DNA of 64,000 bases from Virgibacillus halotolerans (GCF_016908515.1 NZ_JAFBEA010000007.1:62001-126000), one strand, 5' to 3'. Numbered from the stretch's first letter, positions 1 through 9,620 are shown. The notes: generated by a model from the sequence alone, not told the origin. A program made the numbers and translations.

Positions 1-60
1 TTGGACCGAAAGAGGTATATCGCGTATCATTTCTAATAAAGATATTTGGGAGTGAATATA

Positions 61-1077
61 TTGAAGAATACACATAAAAAGACATTTAATAATGTACCGT
101 TATCGGTACTCGATCTTGCACCAATTATAGAAGGAAGTTACCCAAAACAATCCTTTGAAAATAGCGTAGATTTGGCGCAGCACACCGATAAATGGGGATT
201 TAACCGTTATTGGCTGGCTGAACATCACAACATGCCGGGTATTGCCAGTTCTGCAACGTCTGTCATCATTGGACACATTGCCGGCGCGACAGAACATATC
301 AGAATTGGGGCTGGCGGAATTATGTTACCGAACCATGCGACACTCGTTATCGCTGAACAATTCGGTACATTGGAATCCCTTTATCCGGGTAGAATTGATT
401 TGGGACTTGGACGTGCACCCGGAAGTGATCAGGCCACAGCTTATGCGCTCAGGCGCACATTAAGTACGGATGTGGCGGATTTCCCAATGCAAGTGGAGGA
501 ACTTCAAGGCTATTTCTCAGATGATCCGGTCAATCGTGTACAAGCCGTCCCTGGCAATGGACTCGATATCCCGATATGGCTTCTAGGCTCCAGTGATTTT
601 AGTGCTAGGTTGGCCGCAAAGAAAGGACTGCCATTTTCATTTGCAAGCCATTTCTCGCCACAATATACCATTCCGGCACTGAACCTATACAGAGCTAATT
701 TTCAACCGTCAGATACGCTGCATGACCCTTATGCGATGATTGGTGTAAATGTTATCGCTGCTGATACTACTGAACATGCAAAATACCTAGCAACTTCACA
801 AGAACAGCAATTTCTATTTCAAATAAAGGGGCAATCAAAAAAGCTTCAGCCCCCTGTTGATAATATGGACGACCTCTGGTCAGAACGGGAACGGATGGGT
901 GTTCAACAAACGCTCAATGGCCCCGCGACAATTATTGGGGACCCTGAAACCGTAAAAAAAGGACTTGAAAGCTTTCTAGCAGAAACAAAGGCAGATGAAG
1001 TCATTATTAACACACAAGTTTTTAATCATGATGACAGACTGCGATCTTTTGAAATCCTTGCTGAGATGATGGATTAA
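61..1077 (+). CDS. LLM-class flavin-dependent monooxygenase (luciferase-like)
   Basis: Soluble flavin-dependent oxidoreductase of the bacterial luciferase superfamily. The N-terminal half has the family hallmarks: LSVLDLAP, the [16 protein letters not shown] block, the GGIMLPNH turn and [14 protein letters not shown]. About 338 residues, normal for the YwcH-like group of single-subunit members. The reading frame is open from a TTG at 46, but that codon overlaps the ribosome binding site GGGAGTG (48-54); a TTG at 61, six bases further on, is the better start. The substrate cannot be read from sequence. It stands alone and converges on the P450 gene, sharing a bidirectional terminator with it. 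Family certain, function open. Confidence 0.88.
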   Translation: MKNTHKKTFNNVPLSVLDLAPIIEGSYPKQSFENSVDLAQHTDKWGFNRYWLAEHHNMPGIASSATSVIIGHIAGATEHIRIGAGGIMLPNHATLVIAEQFGTLESLYPGRIDLGLGRAPGSDQATAYALRRTLSTDVADFPMQVEELQGYFSDDPVNRVQAVPGNGLDIPIWLLGSSDFSARLAAKKGLPFSFASHFSPQYTIPALNLYRANFQPSDTLHDPYAMIGVNVIAADTTEHAKYLATSQEQQFLFQIKGQSKKLQPPVDNMDDLWSERERMGVQQTLNGPATIIGDPETVKKGLESFLAETKADEVIINTQVFNHDDRLRSFEILAEMMD

Positions 1078-1081
1078 TAGG

Positions 1082-1117
1082 AAAATCCCCTGGTTGTTAA
1101 CCAATCAGGGGATTTTT
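1082..1117. terminator. bidirectional terminator between the monooxygenase and cypC
   Basis: An 11-bp stem (AAAATCCCCTG pairing with CAGGGGATTTT) with T-rich flanks on both strands lies between two convergent genes. Confidence 0.85.
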
Positions 1118-1126
1118 ATCTGAAGA

Positions 1127-2386
1127 CTATTTTACCTTTACATTTTGAATCATCAATCTGCTTTTTGGGATGGTTGGCATCCGCACCATACTGTAGTTCA
1201 AATCCTGTTGAGGAACCTCATATTCGATTCGCGTAGTCAAAAACTGAAGGCTTGTCTTCATAGCTTCGATCGTAATCCATTCACCTGCACAGCGATGTCC
1301 TTTGTCGTAGTCCCCACCGCCTTGAGGGATAAAATCAAATGGACTGCCGCCCCAATCTTTAAATCGCTCCGGATAAAATGTATTCGGGTCCTCCCATAGT
1401 GCCGGACTGTGATTCGTTCCATATAAATCCAATATAACGAGTGTCCCCTGCTTGAACGCATATCCATTCCACGTGAAATCGTGTCGCACCTTCGCACCTA
1501 AAAAAGGGGCAAATGGATAAAATCGACGCACCTCCTGAACAAACATCTGCGCATAACCATCCGCATCCTCTTCCAGAAATTGTTTCCTTGTTTCTGGATG
1601 TTGATGCAATGCTAGAACGCTGAAAGTGATAAATCTGCCAATAGCTACAATTGGGCGCAAGATATTGATTAGTTCAACTGCAGCTGTCTTCACACTTAAT
1701 AAATCCCCTTGTGGATCACGGTGCCATGCCATTTGGTATATAGCTGTATCCTCATGTACGAATATTTTCCCCGTCCGTACTTGTAAAATCAATCCTCTTA
1801 TCCAATGTTCAGATCTTGAACGGGCTTGTTTGCCTCGCCAATACCTCGGTCCAACAGCTCCAAATGCATCAATCATTGCCGCAAGATCCTTTGTCCGCTG
1901 TTTTAATTCCTTTGCCCATAATGGAACACCTGCCCACTGACAAGCAGTTCTACACATCATTTCTTCTGCCGCTGCAAATAGTTCAATCTTCCTTTTCCTT
2001 TCCCATTCCTTTGCAGCAATTTCCCATTGATGATTCAAGCATTTTTTTAGGTATCGGATACGCTCCTCTGTCATAAGTGACATGAATAATTGTTTCCGAT
2101 GCTCATGTGCTGCATCATCTAATCCTTGAACACCACCAACCCCAAACAGTGATTTAAATACACGTTTAGGCACTGCTCCCTTGCGCTGAAATCGCTCTTC
2201 ATCATAAAATAGTTCCGCAGCTTCTTTACCACCTATTATGATTGCTTGTTGTCCCAATAGGCGCGCTGTAAAAATATTTGAATTGAATTTTACTAATCGG
2301 TTCGGAATAAATTGATAGCCTTCAGATAACACTGCGAGTGTATTATCTATCCCCTCTTCTTGAGGAATTTGCAGATTTGAAGTCAT
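1127..2386 (-). CDS. cypC: CYP152-family cytochrome P450, fatty acid peroxygenase
   Basis: H2O2-dependent fatty-acid hydroxylase/decarboxylase family (B. subtilis YbdT/CypC, P450-BSbeta). The heme thiolate is Cys366 in GHRCAGE. The I-helix carries the CYP152 signature Arg244-Pro245 (LRPIVAIG) in place of the usual acid-alcohol pair; in this family the arginine holds the substrate carboxylate. Length of 419 residues matches the family. It starts at an ATG behind AGGAGGAG. No redox partner gene is adjacent, which fits a self-sufficient peroxygenase. Monocistronic, with terminators on both sides. Family assignment is strong; whether it mainly hydroxylates or decarboxylates fatty acids cannot be told. 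Confidence 0.92.
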   Translation of the reverse strand: MTSNLQIPQEEGIDNTLAVLSEGYQFIPNRLVKFNSNIFTARLLGQQAIIIGGKEAAELFYDEERFQRKGAVPKRVFKSLFGVGGVQGLDDAAHEHRKQLFMSLMTEERIRYLKKCLNHQWEIAAKEWERKRKIELFAAAEEMMCRTACQWAGVPLWAKELKQRTKDLAAMIDAFGAVGPRYWRGKQARSRSEHWIRGLILQVRTGKIFVHEDTAIYQMAWHRDPQGDLLSVKTAAVELINILRPIVAIGRFITFSVLALHQHPETRKQFLEEDADGYAQMFVQEVRRFYPFAPFLGAKVRHDFTWNGYAFKQGTLVILDLYGTNHSPALWEDPNTFYPERFKDWGGSPFDFIPQGGGDYDKGHRCAGEWITIEAMKTSLQFLTTRIEYEVPQQDLNYSMVRMPTIPKSRLMIQNVKVK

Positions 2387-2493
2387 ATATTAAATTCTCC
2401 TCTATTGGCTTATTTCTATTAGTTTTCCCGAGATTATTGATTCACAAACAAAGAATTACAATAGCTTAAGTCGATTATATTTAATTATATATA

Positions 2494-2526
2494 AAAGGCT
2501 TGGATCAAAATATTTGATCCAAGCCT
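2494..2526 (-). terminator. terminator downstream of wrbA
   Basis: A 15-bp near-perfect stem (AAGGCTTGGATCAAA and its complement, 4-base loop) is followed on the minus strand by a T/A-rich run. It separates wrbA from cypC. Confidence 0.8.
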
Positions 2527-2549
2527 TGCCTTTTATCATTAGTCCCTTA

Positions 2550-3158
2550 TTAATTACCAGCTTTCACACGTGCTGCAATATCGATTGTACGTCTTGCTTG
2601 ATGTTCAACTGCTGGTTTCACATCTCTAGACATATTCCCATCTTCGTCAACTGTAACACTTGTACCATAAGGATTTCCGCCAGTAGTGAATAGTACTGGA
2701 TCTGAATAGCCAGGTGCTGCAATAATAGCGCCCCAATGCATTAATGATGTGTATAGAGAAAGGATACTTGCTTCTTGTCCACCATGATCATTTTGTGCAG
2801 AAGACATCGCACTAACTACTTTATTTACTAATGCACCTTTAGCCCATAATCCGCCTTGCATATCCAAGAATTGTTTCATCTGAGATGCCATACCACCGAA
2901 GCGTGTTGCTACACTAAAGATAATAGCATCTGCCCATTCAAGATCATCAGAAGTTGCTTCTTGAACGTCCTGCGTTGCATCATAATGTGCTTTCCATGCC
3001 GGATTTGATGCAATTGCTGCTTCTGGTGCAAGCTCAGGCGCTTTAACTAATCTAACTTCTGCACCTGCAGCTTCTCCTGCTGCCTTTGCCCACTCAGCCA
3101 TTTTGTAGTTCGTTCCTGTTGAACTATAATATACTACTGCTAATTTTACGTTCTCCAT
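2550..3158 (-). CDS. wrbA: WrbA-type NAD(P)H:quinone oxidoreductase
   Basis: Flavodoxin-fold FMN protein of the WrbA family, which reduces quinones by two electrons and protects against quinone stress. The phosphate-binding loop is VVYYSSTGTNYKMAEW near the N terminus; the conserved ATRFGGMASQMKQFLD and GGQEASILSLYTSLMHWG blocks follow. The frame is open seven codons further upstream, but AAGGAG lies nine bases before the internal ATG at 3158, giving MENVKLAVV and 202 residues. Monocistronic, with its own consensus promoter overlapped by a long inverted repeat, suggesting control by a redox-sensing repressor. Confidence 0.9.
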   Translation of the reverse strand: MENVKLAVVYYSSTGTNYKMAEWAKAAGEAAGAEVRLVKAPELAPEAAIASNPAWKAHYDATQDVQEATSDDLEWADAIIFSVATRFGGMASQMKQFLDMQGGLWAKGALVNKVVSAMSSAQNDHGGQEASILSLYTSLMHWGAIIAAPGYSDPVLFTTGGNPYGTSVTVDEDGNMSRDVKPAVEHQARRTIDIAARVKAGN

Positions 3159-3267
3159 TTTCCCTATCTCCTTTTTCATTCTTTTTCATTCTTAAAATCT
3201 CCCATTTCAAAGATCTTATGCGGAATGATTGCAAAAGTAAGCCTCTTAACTATTGTTTAGAAAGTAA

Positions 3268-3300
3268 ATTACTTTATGTAAGTATAATACATAAAGTAAT
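3268..3300. promoter_or_regulatory. 12-bp inverted repeat over the wrbA promoter, likely operator
   Basis: The arms ATTACTTTATGT (3268-3279) and ACATAAAGTAAT (3289-3300) are perfect complements with 9 bases between them. They cover the -10 region, part of the spacer and the predicted start. Placement fits a repressor; the TTAC/GTAA-rich symmetry resembles sites of MarR/DUF24 (YodB-like) thiol regulators, which is an inference. Confidence 0.65.
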
Positions 3301-3312
3301 CCTCTGTGTCAA
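3284..3312 (-). promoter_or_regulatory. sigma-A promoter of wrbA
   Basis: On the minus strand a perfect -35 TTGACA (3312-3307), a 17-base spacer and -10 TATTAT (3289-3284) predict a start near 3277, about 120 bases upstream of wrbA. Confidence 0.75.
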
Positions 3313-3332
3313 GCAAGCATTCCTAAAATCAT

Positions 3333-3369
3333 AAAAAAGGTAAGCTGTGCTTTCATACAACAGCTTACC
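3333..3369 (-). terminator. terminator of the mrp operon
   Basis: A perfect 10-bp stem (GGTAAGCTGT/ACAGCTTACC) followed by six T on the minus strand, seven bases beyond the mrpG stop. Confidence 0.9.
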
Positions 3370-3375
3370 AATTTA

Positions 3376-3738
3376 CTATTCATGCTTATTTTTTTGCAAC
3401 GCTTCCTCAAGCTCATCTACAATCGTTGATTCCGATAACTTTACATTTGATCTATAGGCCGCACGGGTGATCAGATGTCCAGCTACAGGGGCCGTTAAAA
3501 ACACAAACAAAATACCTAGTAGTAAACGAACACTAACTAATGATTCTGTCACCCATAAATATAAGAATGCACCAAGTAATGTTAATAACACTGCCAGCGT
3601 AGAGCTCTTGGTCGCGGCATGTGAACGAGAATAAACATCTGGGAAACGAATCATGCCACAAGCACTGATCACACTGATAATGCCCCCGATTAAAATAAGC
3701 AGGGCTGCCAGAAACTCAAAGATCCCGCTTACGCTCAA
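3376..3738 (-). CDS. mrpG: Mrp Na+/H+ antiporter subunit G
   Basis: Small membrane subunit of the group 1 multisubunit Na+/H+ antiporter. Three hydrophobic segments and the MrpG signature GMIRFPDVYSRSHAATKSSTL between the first and second. The frame is open from a GTG at 3747, but that codon lies inside the ribosome binding site AAAGGGGTG; a TTG at 3738 has proper spacing and gives about 120 residues. The gene overlaps the end of mrpF, indicating translational coupling. All seven Mrp subunits are needed for activity in studied systems. Confidence 0.92.
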   Translation of the reverse strand: MSVSGIFEFLAALLILIGGIISVISACGMIRFPDVYSRSHAATKSSTLAVLLTLLGAFLYLWVTESLVSVRLLLGILFVFLTAPVAGHLITRAAYRSNVKLSESTIVDELEEALQKNKHE

Positions 3739-4000
3739 TAAAAACACCCCTTTCGATAAATTTCGAAAAAGCGATGGTGCTTATAAATGCTAAGATCCCT
3801 AATATAAGAATAACTTCAAGAAAAGCCTTTGTTTCGAGCAATATAGATATGGTCGCAATTCCCGAAATAAGGATAACACCAATCATATCCAAGGCAATCA
3901 CACGGTCAGGTAGACTTGGCCCCACAATAACCCGAAAGAGCGTTATTAACACCGCTAAACCAAATAGTGCCAGCGCTATAATTAACATGATATCAATCAT
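3716..4000 (-). CDS. mrpF: Mrp Na+/H+ antiporter subunit F
   Basis: 94-residue protein with three transmembrane segments. It has the MrpF core RVIVGPSLPDRVIALDMIG with the conserved Pro and Asp of the first loop. Its start overlaps the end of mrpE by one base and its 3' end overlaps mrpG, so the three are probably translationally coupled. Confidence 0.93.
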   Translation of the reverse strand: MIDIMLIIALALFGLAVLITLFRVIVGPSLPDRVIALDMIGVILISGIATISILLETKAFLEVILILGILAFISTIAFSKFIERGVFIERKRDL

Positions 4001-4482
4001 TACCTTGTCACCTCCATGATAGCTTTTTCAAATTTTGCTAAAGAACGGACTAAATCATCCCGTGATTGTTCGATATCCATAGCGTGAATATAAAACACAT
4101 TCCCCTCAGGGGTCACTTCCATTACGACAGATCCTGGCGTCAAGGTCAATAGCAATGCAAGCGCAGGGACTTCCCATTCGCCTCTGAGTACTGTTTCATA
4201 CCTGAATATTCCCGGTTGAATATGAATTTTAGGGCTTAAGATATGTTTAAGAACAAATATACTGGACTGGATCAACTCTGAATTAAAAATCAGCACTAAT
4301 TTAACCACTGCGTAAAACCGGCGCAAATAAAATTGTTCTCCAAAAAAGCGATGCATCAGAAAGACGATAAGCGCTCCAACAATAAAGCCGGTAAAAAAGG
4401 TCGAGAACTTCAATTCATCTTCATCAACAAACATCATCCATAAAAAAGCAATAAATAAGTTAATTAAAAATTGGGCAGGCAT
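4000..4482 (-). CDS. mrpE: Mrp Na+/H+ antiporter subunit E
   Basis: 160-residue MrpE with N-terminal membrane helices (QFLINLFIAFLWMMF) and a cytoplasmic C-terminal half containing the conserved LTLTPGSVVMEV block. It follows mrpD after a 33-base gap, the widest spacing in the operon. MrpE supports normal antiport activity and contributes with F and G to cation handling in characterised alkaliphile systems. Confidence 0.93.
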   Translation of the reverse strand: MPAQFLINLFIAFLWMMFVDEDELKFSTFFTGFIVGALIVFLMHRFFGEQFYLRRFYAVVKLVLIFNSELIQSSIFVLKHILSPKIHIQPGIFRYETVLRGEWEVPALALLLTLTPGSVVMEVTPEGNVFYIHAMDIEQSRDDLVRSLAKFEKAIMEVTR

Positions 4483-4515
4483 TTAATCCACCTCCTCTAT
4501 TATTAGCATTCACTA

Positions 4516-5997
4516 TCAATCATTTAAGACAGCATCAATATATATTTCCGGATTCAATAGTGTATTTGCAGCATCGCTAACATAAACAGCAATCGACTCT
4601 GCTCCAAGGCCAAGACCAATGGTTGCCAAAACAAGCAAGACACACGGGATAACCCATCCTTTTTTTAATGGTCTTTCATCTTCTTCACTAATTATCGTTT
4701 CACCCCAGAAACAATTCAAGAAGACCCTTAACAGGGAATATAAAACAAATATACTAGACAGGAAAGCAAGGGTAAGCAAGACATAATGACCGGATTCGAT
4801 GGCTCCTTGTCCTACCAACACTTTTCCAATAAAGCCACTTAGTGGAGGAACTCCTGCTAAGGACAACATCACAATAAAGAACATCCAACCTAATGAAGGG
4901 TAATTTCGAATCAGCCCACTCATCTTGTCCATTCTGCCAGTGCCTGTAAGCAAGATTACTGTACCCGCCAACAAGAATAAGAGTGCTTTTACAATCATGT
5001 CATGAATTAGATAATAAATAGAACCCTCGATGGCTGCAGGAGTCGCAACCGCTAATCCTACGAAAATAAAACCAACAGCAATAACAACATTATAAGTTAC
5101 GACCTGCCTAATATCCTTATAGGCAACCGCACCAATACTCCCCCCGATCATGGTGAGTCCGGCTAGTATACCGATGATCGTATGTGTTATAGATGGCTCG
5201 TGGTAAAAGATCAGTGTAAAGAAACGAAACATCGCATAGATACCTACTTTTGTTAACAATGCGCCAAATAACGCCGCAACAGCGGGTGGTGGAGCACCAT
5301 AAGAACCCGGTAGCCAATAGTAGAGAAAGAGACCAGCTTTTAAGCTGAATACGATCATGAACAAGACACTGATAACCGTTAATAATGGTGTCTGCCCCAC
5401 TTCAGCAATTCGTTCGGATAAATGTGCCATATTCAACGTACCGACTGTACCGTATAAGTAAGCAATCCCAACGAGGAAAATCCAGGATGACAGAATATTT
5501 ATGGCAACATATTTTATGGATTCCCTTAACTGCCTTTTTTCTCCACCTAATGCAACTAATACATAAGAAGCCAGTAACATTACTTCAAAAAATACATATA
5601 GGTTGAACAAATCACCAGTTAAGAAAGATCCGTTAACACCGGCTACAAGAAAATTAACAAAGGAATAAAAGAACATGTTTTCTTTTGCCTTTCCAATCGA
5701 TGAAAAGGCAAAAAGCAAGCAAAGGATCGTAACAATACTTGAGGTCAGTACCAGCAACACGGAAAATGAATCTGCCACAAACAATATGCCAAATGGCGGG
5801 GTCCAGCCCCCAAAATCAAGCCGTAATATACCTTCTGATTGGATACGATTTAATATGTAGAAGCTAATTCCCGCATTAACGATCATCGCGCTTAAACTTA
5901 TCCATTTTTGCAGTTTGATATAACGGCGGATAAAAATAAGAAAGATACCGGTAAGAAGCGGAATAACCATAGGTAACACAAGCATATTATTCATCAT
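4516..5997 (-). CDS. mrpD: Mrp Na+/H+ antiporter subunit D
   Basis: 493-residue polytopic subunit homologous to the antiporter-like subunits of respiratory complex I (NuoM/NuoN). It has about 14 hydrophobic segments, and the core carries the conserved acidic residue of FFEVMLLASYVLVALGG and lysines in LFGALLTKVGIYAMFRF and YYLIHDMIVKALLFLLAG, the proposed proton path. The start overlaps the mrpC end by 11 bases. The full gene order ABCDEFG and the size of mrpA mark this as a group 1 operon. Confidence 0.95.
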   Translation of the reverse strand: MMNNMLVLPMVIPLLTGIFLIFIRRYIKLQKWISLSAMIVNAGISFYILNRIQSEGILRLDFGGWTPPFGILFVADSFSVLLVLTSSIVTILCLLFAFSSIGKAKENMFFYSFVNFLVAGVNGSFLTGDLFNLYVFFEVMLLASYVLVALGGEKRQLRESIKYVAINILSSWIFLVGIAYLYGTVGTLNMAHLSERIAEVGQTPLLTVISVLFMIVFSLKAGLFLYYWLPGSYGAPPPAVAALFGALLTKVGIYAMFRFFTLIFYHEPSITHTIIGILAGLTMIGGSIGAVAYKDIRQVVTYNVVIAVGFIFVGLAVATPAAIEGSIYYLIHDMIVKALLFLLAGTVILLTGTGRMDKMSGLIRNYPSLGWMFFIVMLSLAGVPPLSGFIGKVLVGQGAIESGHYVLLTLAFLSSIFVLYSLLRVFLNCFWGETIISEEDERPLKKGWVIPCVLLVLATIGLGLGAESIAVYVSDAANTLLNPEIYIDAVLND

Positions 5998-6325
5998 TAT
6001 TACCTCTCAATGCTTCCAAATTATCTGTACCGTTTTCTTCATACGTACGGTATGCCAACACAAGAAAGATCGCCGTTACACCAAAGCTAATCACAATAGC
6101 TGTTAGGATCAATGCTTGTGGCAATGCGTCAGTGAAACCTGAAGCATTTTCCCCCAATAATGGCACATTTCCCTTTTCAAATCCTCCCATTGCCATTAAT
6201 AGCAAGTTCGCAGCATGGGAAAGGATCGCTGATCCCAGAATTATTCTAATCATATTTTGGGAAAGCAGCAGATAAGTAGCAACCGTTACTAAAACACCTG
6301 ATAGGATGGTTATTAACGTTTCCAT
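5987..6325 (-). CDS. mrpC: Mrp Na+/H+ antiporter subunit C
   Basis: 112-residue, three-helix subunit homologous to NuoK. It has the conserved LSHAANLLLMAMGG segment and the DALPQALILTAIVISFG block. Separated from mrpB by three bases and overlapping mrpD. Confidence 0.94.
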   Translation of the reverse strand: METLITILSGVLVTVATYLLLSQNMIRIILGSAILSHAANLLLMAMGGFEKGNVPLLGENASGFTDALPQALILTAIVISFGVTAIFLVLAYRTYEENGTDNLEALRGNNDE

Positions 6326-6328
6326 GGT

Positions 6329-6751
6329 TTACACATCCTTACTAATACTTAATATAATTGTAACTACAACCCCTACGACAGCCAAGGCAACACCAACTTC
6401 GAAAATTGTAACAGTAGAAAATTCCATCTCCCCGAAGAATGGTACATCAAATTCTCCCATCGTTTGCGTTAAAAATGGAACATCAAATAGGAGAGAACCA
6501 AAACCTGTCGCAATAACGATAAAGCCTCCAAGCGCACCAACTACTTTAAAGTCGAAGGGGAGCGCCCGCTGCATTGTATTTACATCAAATGCAAGAATTA
6601 ATAAAACAACGGCAGCAGCCAGAACAAGTCCACCAATAAATCCGCCACCCGGATTGTTGTGACCTGAAAAGAACAAATAAACAGCCAATGTTAATATAAT
6701 AAATACAACAATTTTTGTAACAGCCTGTAAAATAACATCATTACTCTTCAA
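6329..6751 (-). CDS. mrpB: Mrp Na+/H+ antiporter subunit B
   Basis: 140-residue MrpB with four hydrophobic segments and the family motif GHNNPGGGFIGGLV after the first helix. The start is a TTG preceded at nine bases by GGGAG, and it overlaps the 3' end of mrpA by 11 bases. Confidence 0.93.
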   Translation of the reverse strand: MKSNDVILQAVTKIVVFIILTLAVYLFFSGHNNPGGGFIGGLVLAAAVVLLILAFDVNTMQRALPFDFKVVGALGGFIVIATGFGSLLFDVPFLTQTMGEFDVPFFGEMEFSTVTIFEVGVALAVVGVVVTIILSISKDV

Positions 6752-9149
6752 GGTTCTGGTCTCCCTTCTTCGTTTTCAATTTCGCCAGTGAGAAAACTCC
6801 GATTCCCGCAATAAGGAGTACAGTAACCTCGAGCATCGTATCAAACGCTCTAAAATCACCGATAATTGTATTAACAATGTTTTTACCTCCGGCAAGTTCA
6901 TACGCATTTTCAAAATAGCTTGAAACAGAGTTAAATAAATCGCCATTTTGAACGGAAAGCGCAATTAATACAAATAACACACCCACAGAAACAGCAATAC
7001 CCATATTCAGGGCCTTTGACCGTTTAGGGGCATCCTCTTTTTTCCAATCGGGAAGAAAGTTAAAACAAAGCAGGAACAATACGGTTGTCATCGTTTCAAC
7101 ACCGATTTGGGTCAATGCGAGATCCGGAGCACGAAGCAGTACAAAAACAACAGAAATGGAATAGCCCAATACACCATTCAATATTATTGCCGTCAATCTC
7201 GATTTTGCAAATAGAATAGAAATAGCGGCGATGATCATCACAAGCACAATCAATCCTTCATATATACCAATCGGAGCATCTCCGGATAAATCAATGGATA
7301 GCGCCCCGGTGTATAAAAATGTTCCTCCAGCCAACGCAATAAAGAAAAGATAAATGAACACCAAATAATTACGAAGGCTTCCAGTCATATAAAAGTTAGT
7401 AATCGAATAGGCGCTTCCCTCCAACTGTTCCAATAGATAATTATATAGTGCATCCAAGCTCCAACTCGCTGGAAATAGCTTGTAGACACCTTTCCAATAA
7501 TTTCGGAATAAATAGAGTAAGGCACCAACAATGATTACACCTATTGTCATCATTAATTCTGTATTGAATCCGTGCCATGCCGAAATCGTTTGACCTAAAT
7601 TCCCTTCCAAAGCAAGCTGTGGATAAACACTCGCCATTGCGGGTGTCAGTAAATAACGTCCAATCAGATTAGGGAAAAAGAAAATACCAACAACTAGTAA
7701 AGCTAGAATAGCAGGGGCTGTCAGCATGCCAATCGAGGCTTCCTTCGGTGGGCGCTCTAATCGTTCAAGGTGGCGCTCGCCAAAGAAGGTTTGGAAAACA
7801 ATGATCAAACAATAAACAAACGTAAATACACTTCCTACCCAGGCAATAATCGGAAAAATGACTCCCCAGGTACTTAATGAAAATATATCAAGCTGACCGA
7901 TATTCAGGGCAGCTTCAAAAAACATCTCCTTACTTAAAAAACCATTAAACGGTGGTAATCCCGCCATCGAAAAACTTCCAATTAAGGCAATGGTAAAGGA
8001 TACAGGCATGATAGCCATTAATCCTCCAAGTCGCCGGAGATCCCTCGTTCCTGTTTCAAAGTCAAGGATACCAACAATCATAAACAGGGCACCTTTAAAT
8101 GTTGAGTGATTGATCAAATGGAAAAGCGCAGCAAATGTGGCCTGCGTATAGATAATGGATGATGTGGAAAAGTCATAATAATACGCAGCTGACCCTATAC
8201 CGAATAAACTCATAATTAGCCCTAATTGACTAACCGTCGAGTAAGCAAGCAATGCTTTTAAATCGACCTGCCTTACTGCAGTAAATGACCCCCAAAACAT
8301 TGTAAACAAACCAACCCCACTAACCAGCCAGAACCAGGTTGCGTCTCCACCAAAGACAGGCGTAAAACGGGCAACCAAATAGATCCCTGCTTTTACCATT
8401 GTAGCTGAATGTAGATAAGCACTAACAGGCGTCGGTGCCTCCATTGCGTCGGGTAACCAAATATGGAAGGGAAATTGTGCTGATTTTGTAAAAGCACCGA
8501 GTAAAATTAGCAGCATTGCGGGTAAAAACAGTTGATGATCTGTATAAGTTGAAATCGTTGCGATAACTTCACGAACACTAAACGTTCCGGTCATTACATA
8601 AAGCATAATAAAACCAATCAGCATTCCAAAACCACCGCTTACAGTAATAAGAAGCGACTTTTGCGCACCCTCCCGGGATTTCTTACGATGGAACCAAAAT
8701 GCGATTAAGAGAAAGGATGAAATACTCGTCAATTCCCAGAATACATATAGCACCATCATGTTATCAGAGAAAACAACCCCAAGCATGCTCCCCATAAACA
8801 ACAGTAGATAAAGATAAAAGCGGTGAAGTGATTCATTTGTAGATAAATAATAAATAGAGTATAGAATTACAAGTGTTCCAACACCAGTAATAAGGAGTCC
8901 CAAAATCATGCTGAGCCCGTCTAAATAAGTCGAAAAATTAATATTGTAGGAAGGAATCCAATCAAACGAGCGAAGATATGTATTTCCTTTAGCCATGGCC
9001 GGAATATAACGAGCAAGTGCTATAAACAAAACTGCGGGAACGAAAAGCACAAACCAACCTATGTGGACACGTGTAAATCTTTTATACACGAATGGAATAA
9101 GCGCGGCAATGATAAATGGAATAGCAATTGCCATGTTTATAGTTAACAA
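6741..9149 (-). CDS. mrpA: Mrp Na+/H+ antiporter subunit A
   Basis: The 802-residue large subunit, resembling NuoL fused to a C-terminal MrpB-like/NuoJ-like module. Motifs include VFWELTSISSFLLIAFW (conserved Glu), the HIWLPDAMEAPTPVSAYLHSA block and the TLTQIGVETMTTVL-like segment (here ALTQIGVETMTTVLF) near the C terminus. A TTG at 9149 is preferred because GGAGG lies exactly seven bases upstream; the ATG at 9134 is too far from it. First gene of the operon. The complex supports Na+ expulsion and pH homeostasis at the cell membrane, consistent with a halotolerant or alkaliphilic host. Confidence 0.95.
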   Translation of the reverse strand: MLTINMAIAIPFIIAALIPFVYKRFTRVHIGWFVLFVPAVLFIALARYIPAMAKGNTYLRSFDWIPSYNINFSTYLDGLSMILGLLITGVGTLVILYSIYYLSTNESLHRFYLYLLLFMGSMLGVVFSDNMMVLYVFWELTSISSFLLIAFWFHRKKSREGAQKSLLITVSGGFGMLIGFIMLYVMTGTFSVREVIATISTYTDHQLFLPAMLLILLGAFTKSAQFPFHIWLPDAMEAPTPVSAYLHSATMVKAGIYLVARFTPVFGGDATWFWLVSGVGLFTMFWGSFTAVRQVDLKALLAYSTVSQLGLIMSLFGIGSAAYYYDFSTSSIIYTQATFAALFHLINHSTFKGALFMIVGILDFETGTRDLRRLGGLMAIMPVSFTIALIGSFSMAGLPPFNGFLSKEMFFEAALNIGQLDIFSLSTWGVIFPIIAWVGSVFTFVYCLIIVFQTFFGERHLERLERPPKEASIGMLTAPAILALLVVGIFFFPNLIGRYLLTPAMASVYPQLALEGNLGQTISAWHGFNTELMMTIGVIIVGALLYLFRNYWKGVYKLFPASWSLDALYNYLLEQLEGSAYSITNFYMTGSLRNYLVFIYLFFIALAGGTFLYTGALSIDLSGDAPIGIYEGLIVLVMIIAAISILFAKSRLTAIILNGVLGYSISVVFVLLRAPDLALTQIGVETMTTVLFLLCFNFLPDWKKEDAPKRSKALNMGIAVSVGVLFVLIALSVQNGDLFNSVSSYFENAYELAGGKNIVNTIIGDFRAFDTMLEVTVLLIAGIGVFSLAKLKTKKGDQNLEE

Positions 9150-9263
9150 AATGAAACCTCCAATTCAACCTCACCAGACTTGCATAATAACCTTCAACCC
9201 TTGACTTATAGGGTTTCTAGCGCCATAATATGTATGCCATAGCAAGTCAGTAATAAGAATATT

Positions 9264-9331
9264 AGAAAACTCGGTGTTTACCTTAGTTGCACTTATACAG
9301 TAAGAAAGTAGTTATACTTTCTTATCTGCCA
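9264..9331 (+). repeat. dispersed repeat family 1, copy a
   Basis: It begins ATTAGAAAACTCGG and runs through CCTTAGTTGCACTTATACAG to a small hairpin, AAGAAAGT/ACTTTCTT. Related copies lie near 14951, 31209, 37641 and (inverted) 57738. Confidence 0.7.
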
Positions 9332-9518
9332 AAATAAACAGATACTCTGTAATTATACACGAAACATCATGACACTGCATTCCTAAAGCTTGTAATGTAG
9401 CGTAAAATAACAAGTATCCTAAACGATTATAGTACTCGAAATGAGCCCTTTTTATACATTGGGAATCGCTTGGTAAACCCCGATTTAACGGGAAATTTAT
9501 TGCATTTACAAAAAGGGT

Positions 9519-9547
9519 TTTACTTCAACACATAATCGTGTTAGAAT
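9519..9547 (+). promoter_or_regulatory. sigma-A promoter of the UspA-like gene
   Basis: -35 TTTACT, 17-base spacer and -10 TAGAAT, about 75 bases upstream of the start codon. The rest of the 9150-9620 intergenic region holds only the family 1 repeat. Confidence 0.55.
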
Positions 9548-9620
9548 GATTAGGTTTTAGAACGTTTCATTCAAGAATTAATAACGTATACTATGAATAA
9601 TTAATGGGGTGATGGTTGTC

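Noticed and set aside
5117-5317. Short open frames inside mrpD and other long genes
   Set aside because: Out-of-frame shadows of clearly conserved genes; the same holds for many frames across opp, arg, helD and ypvA.
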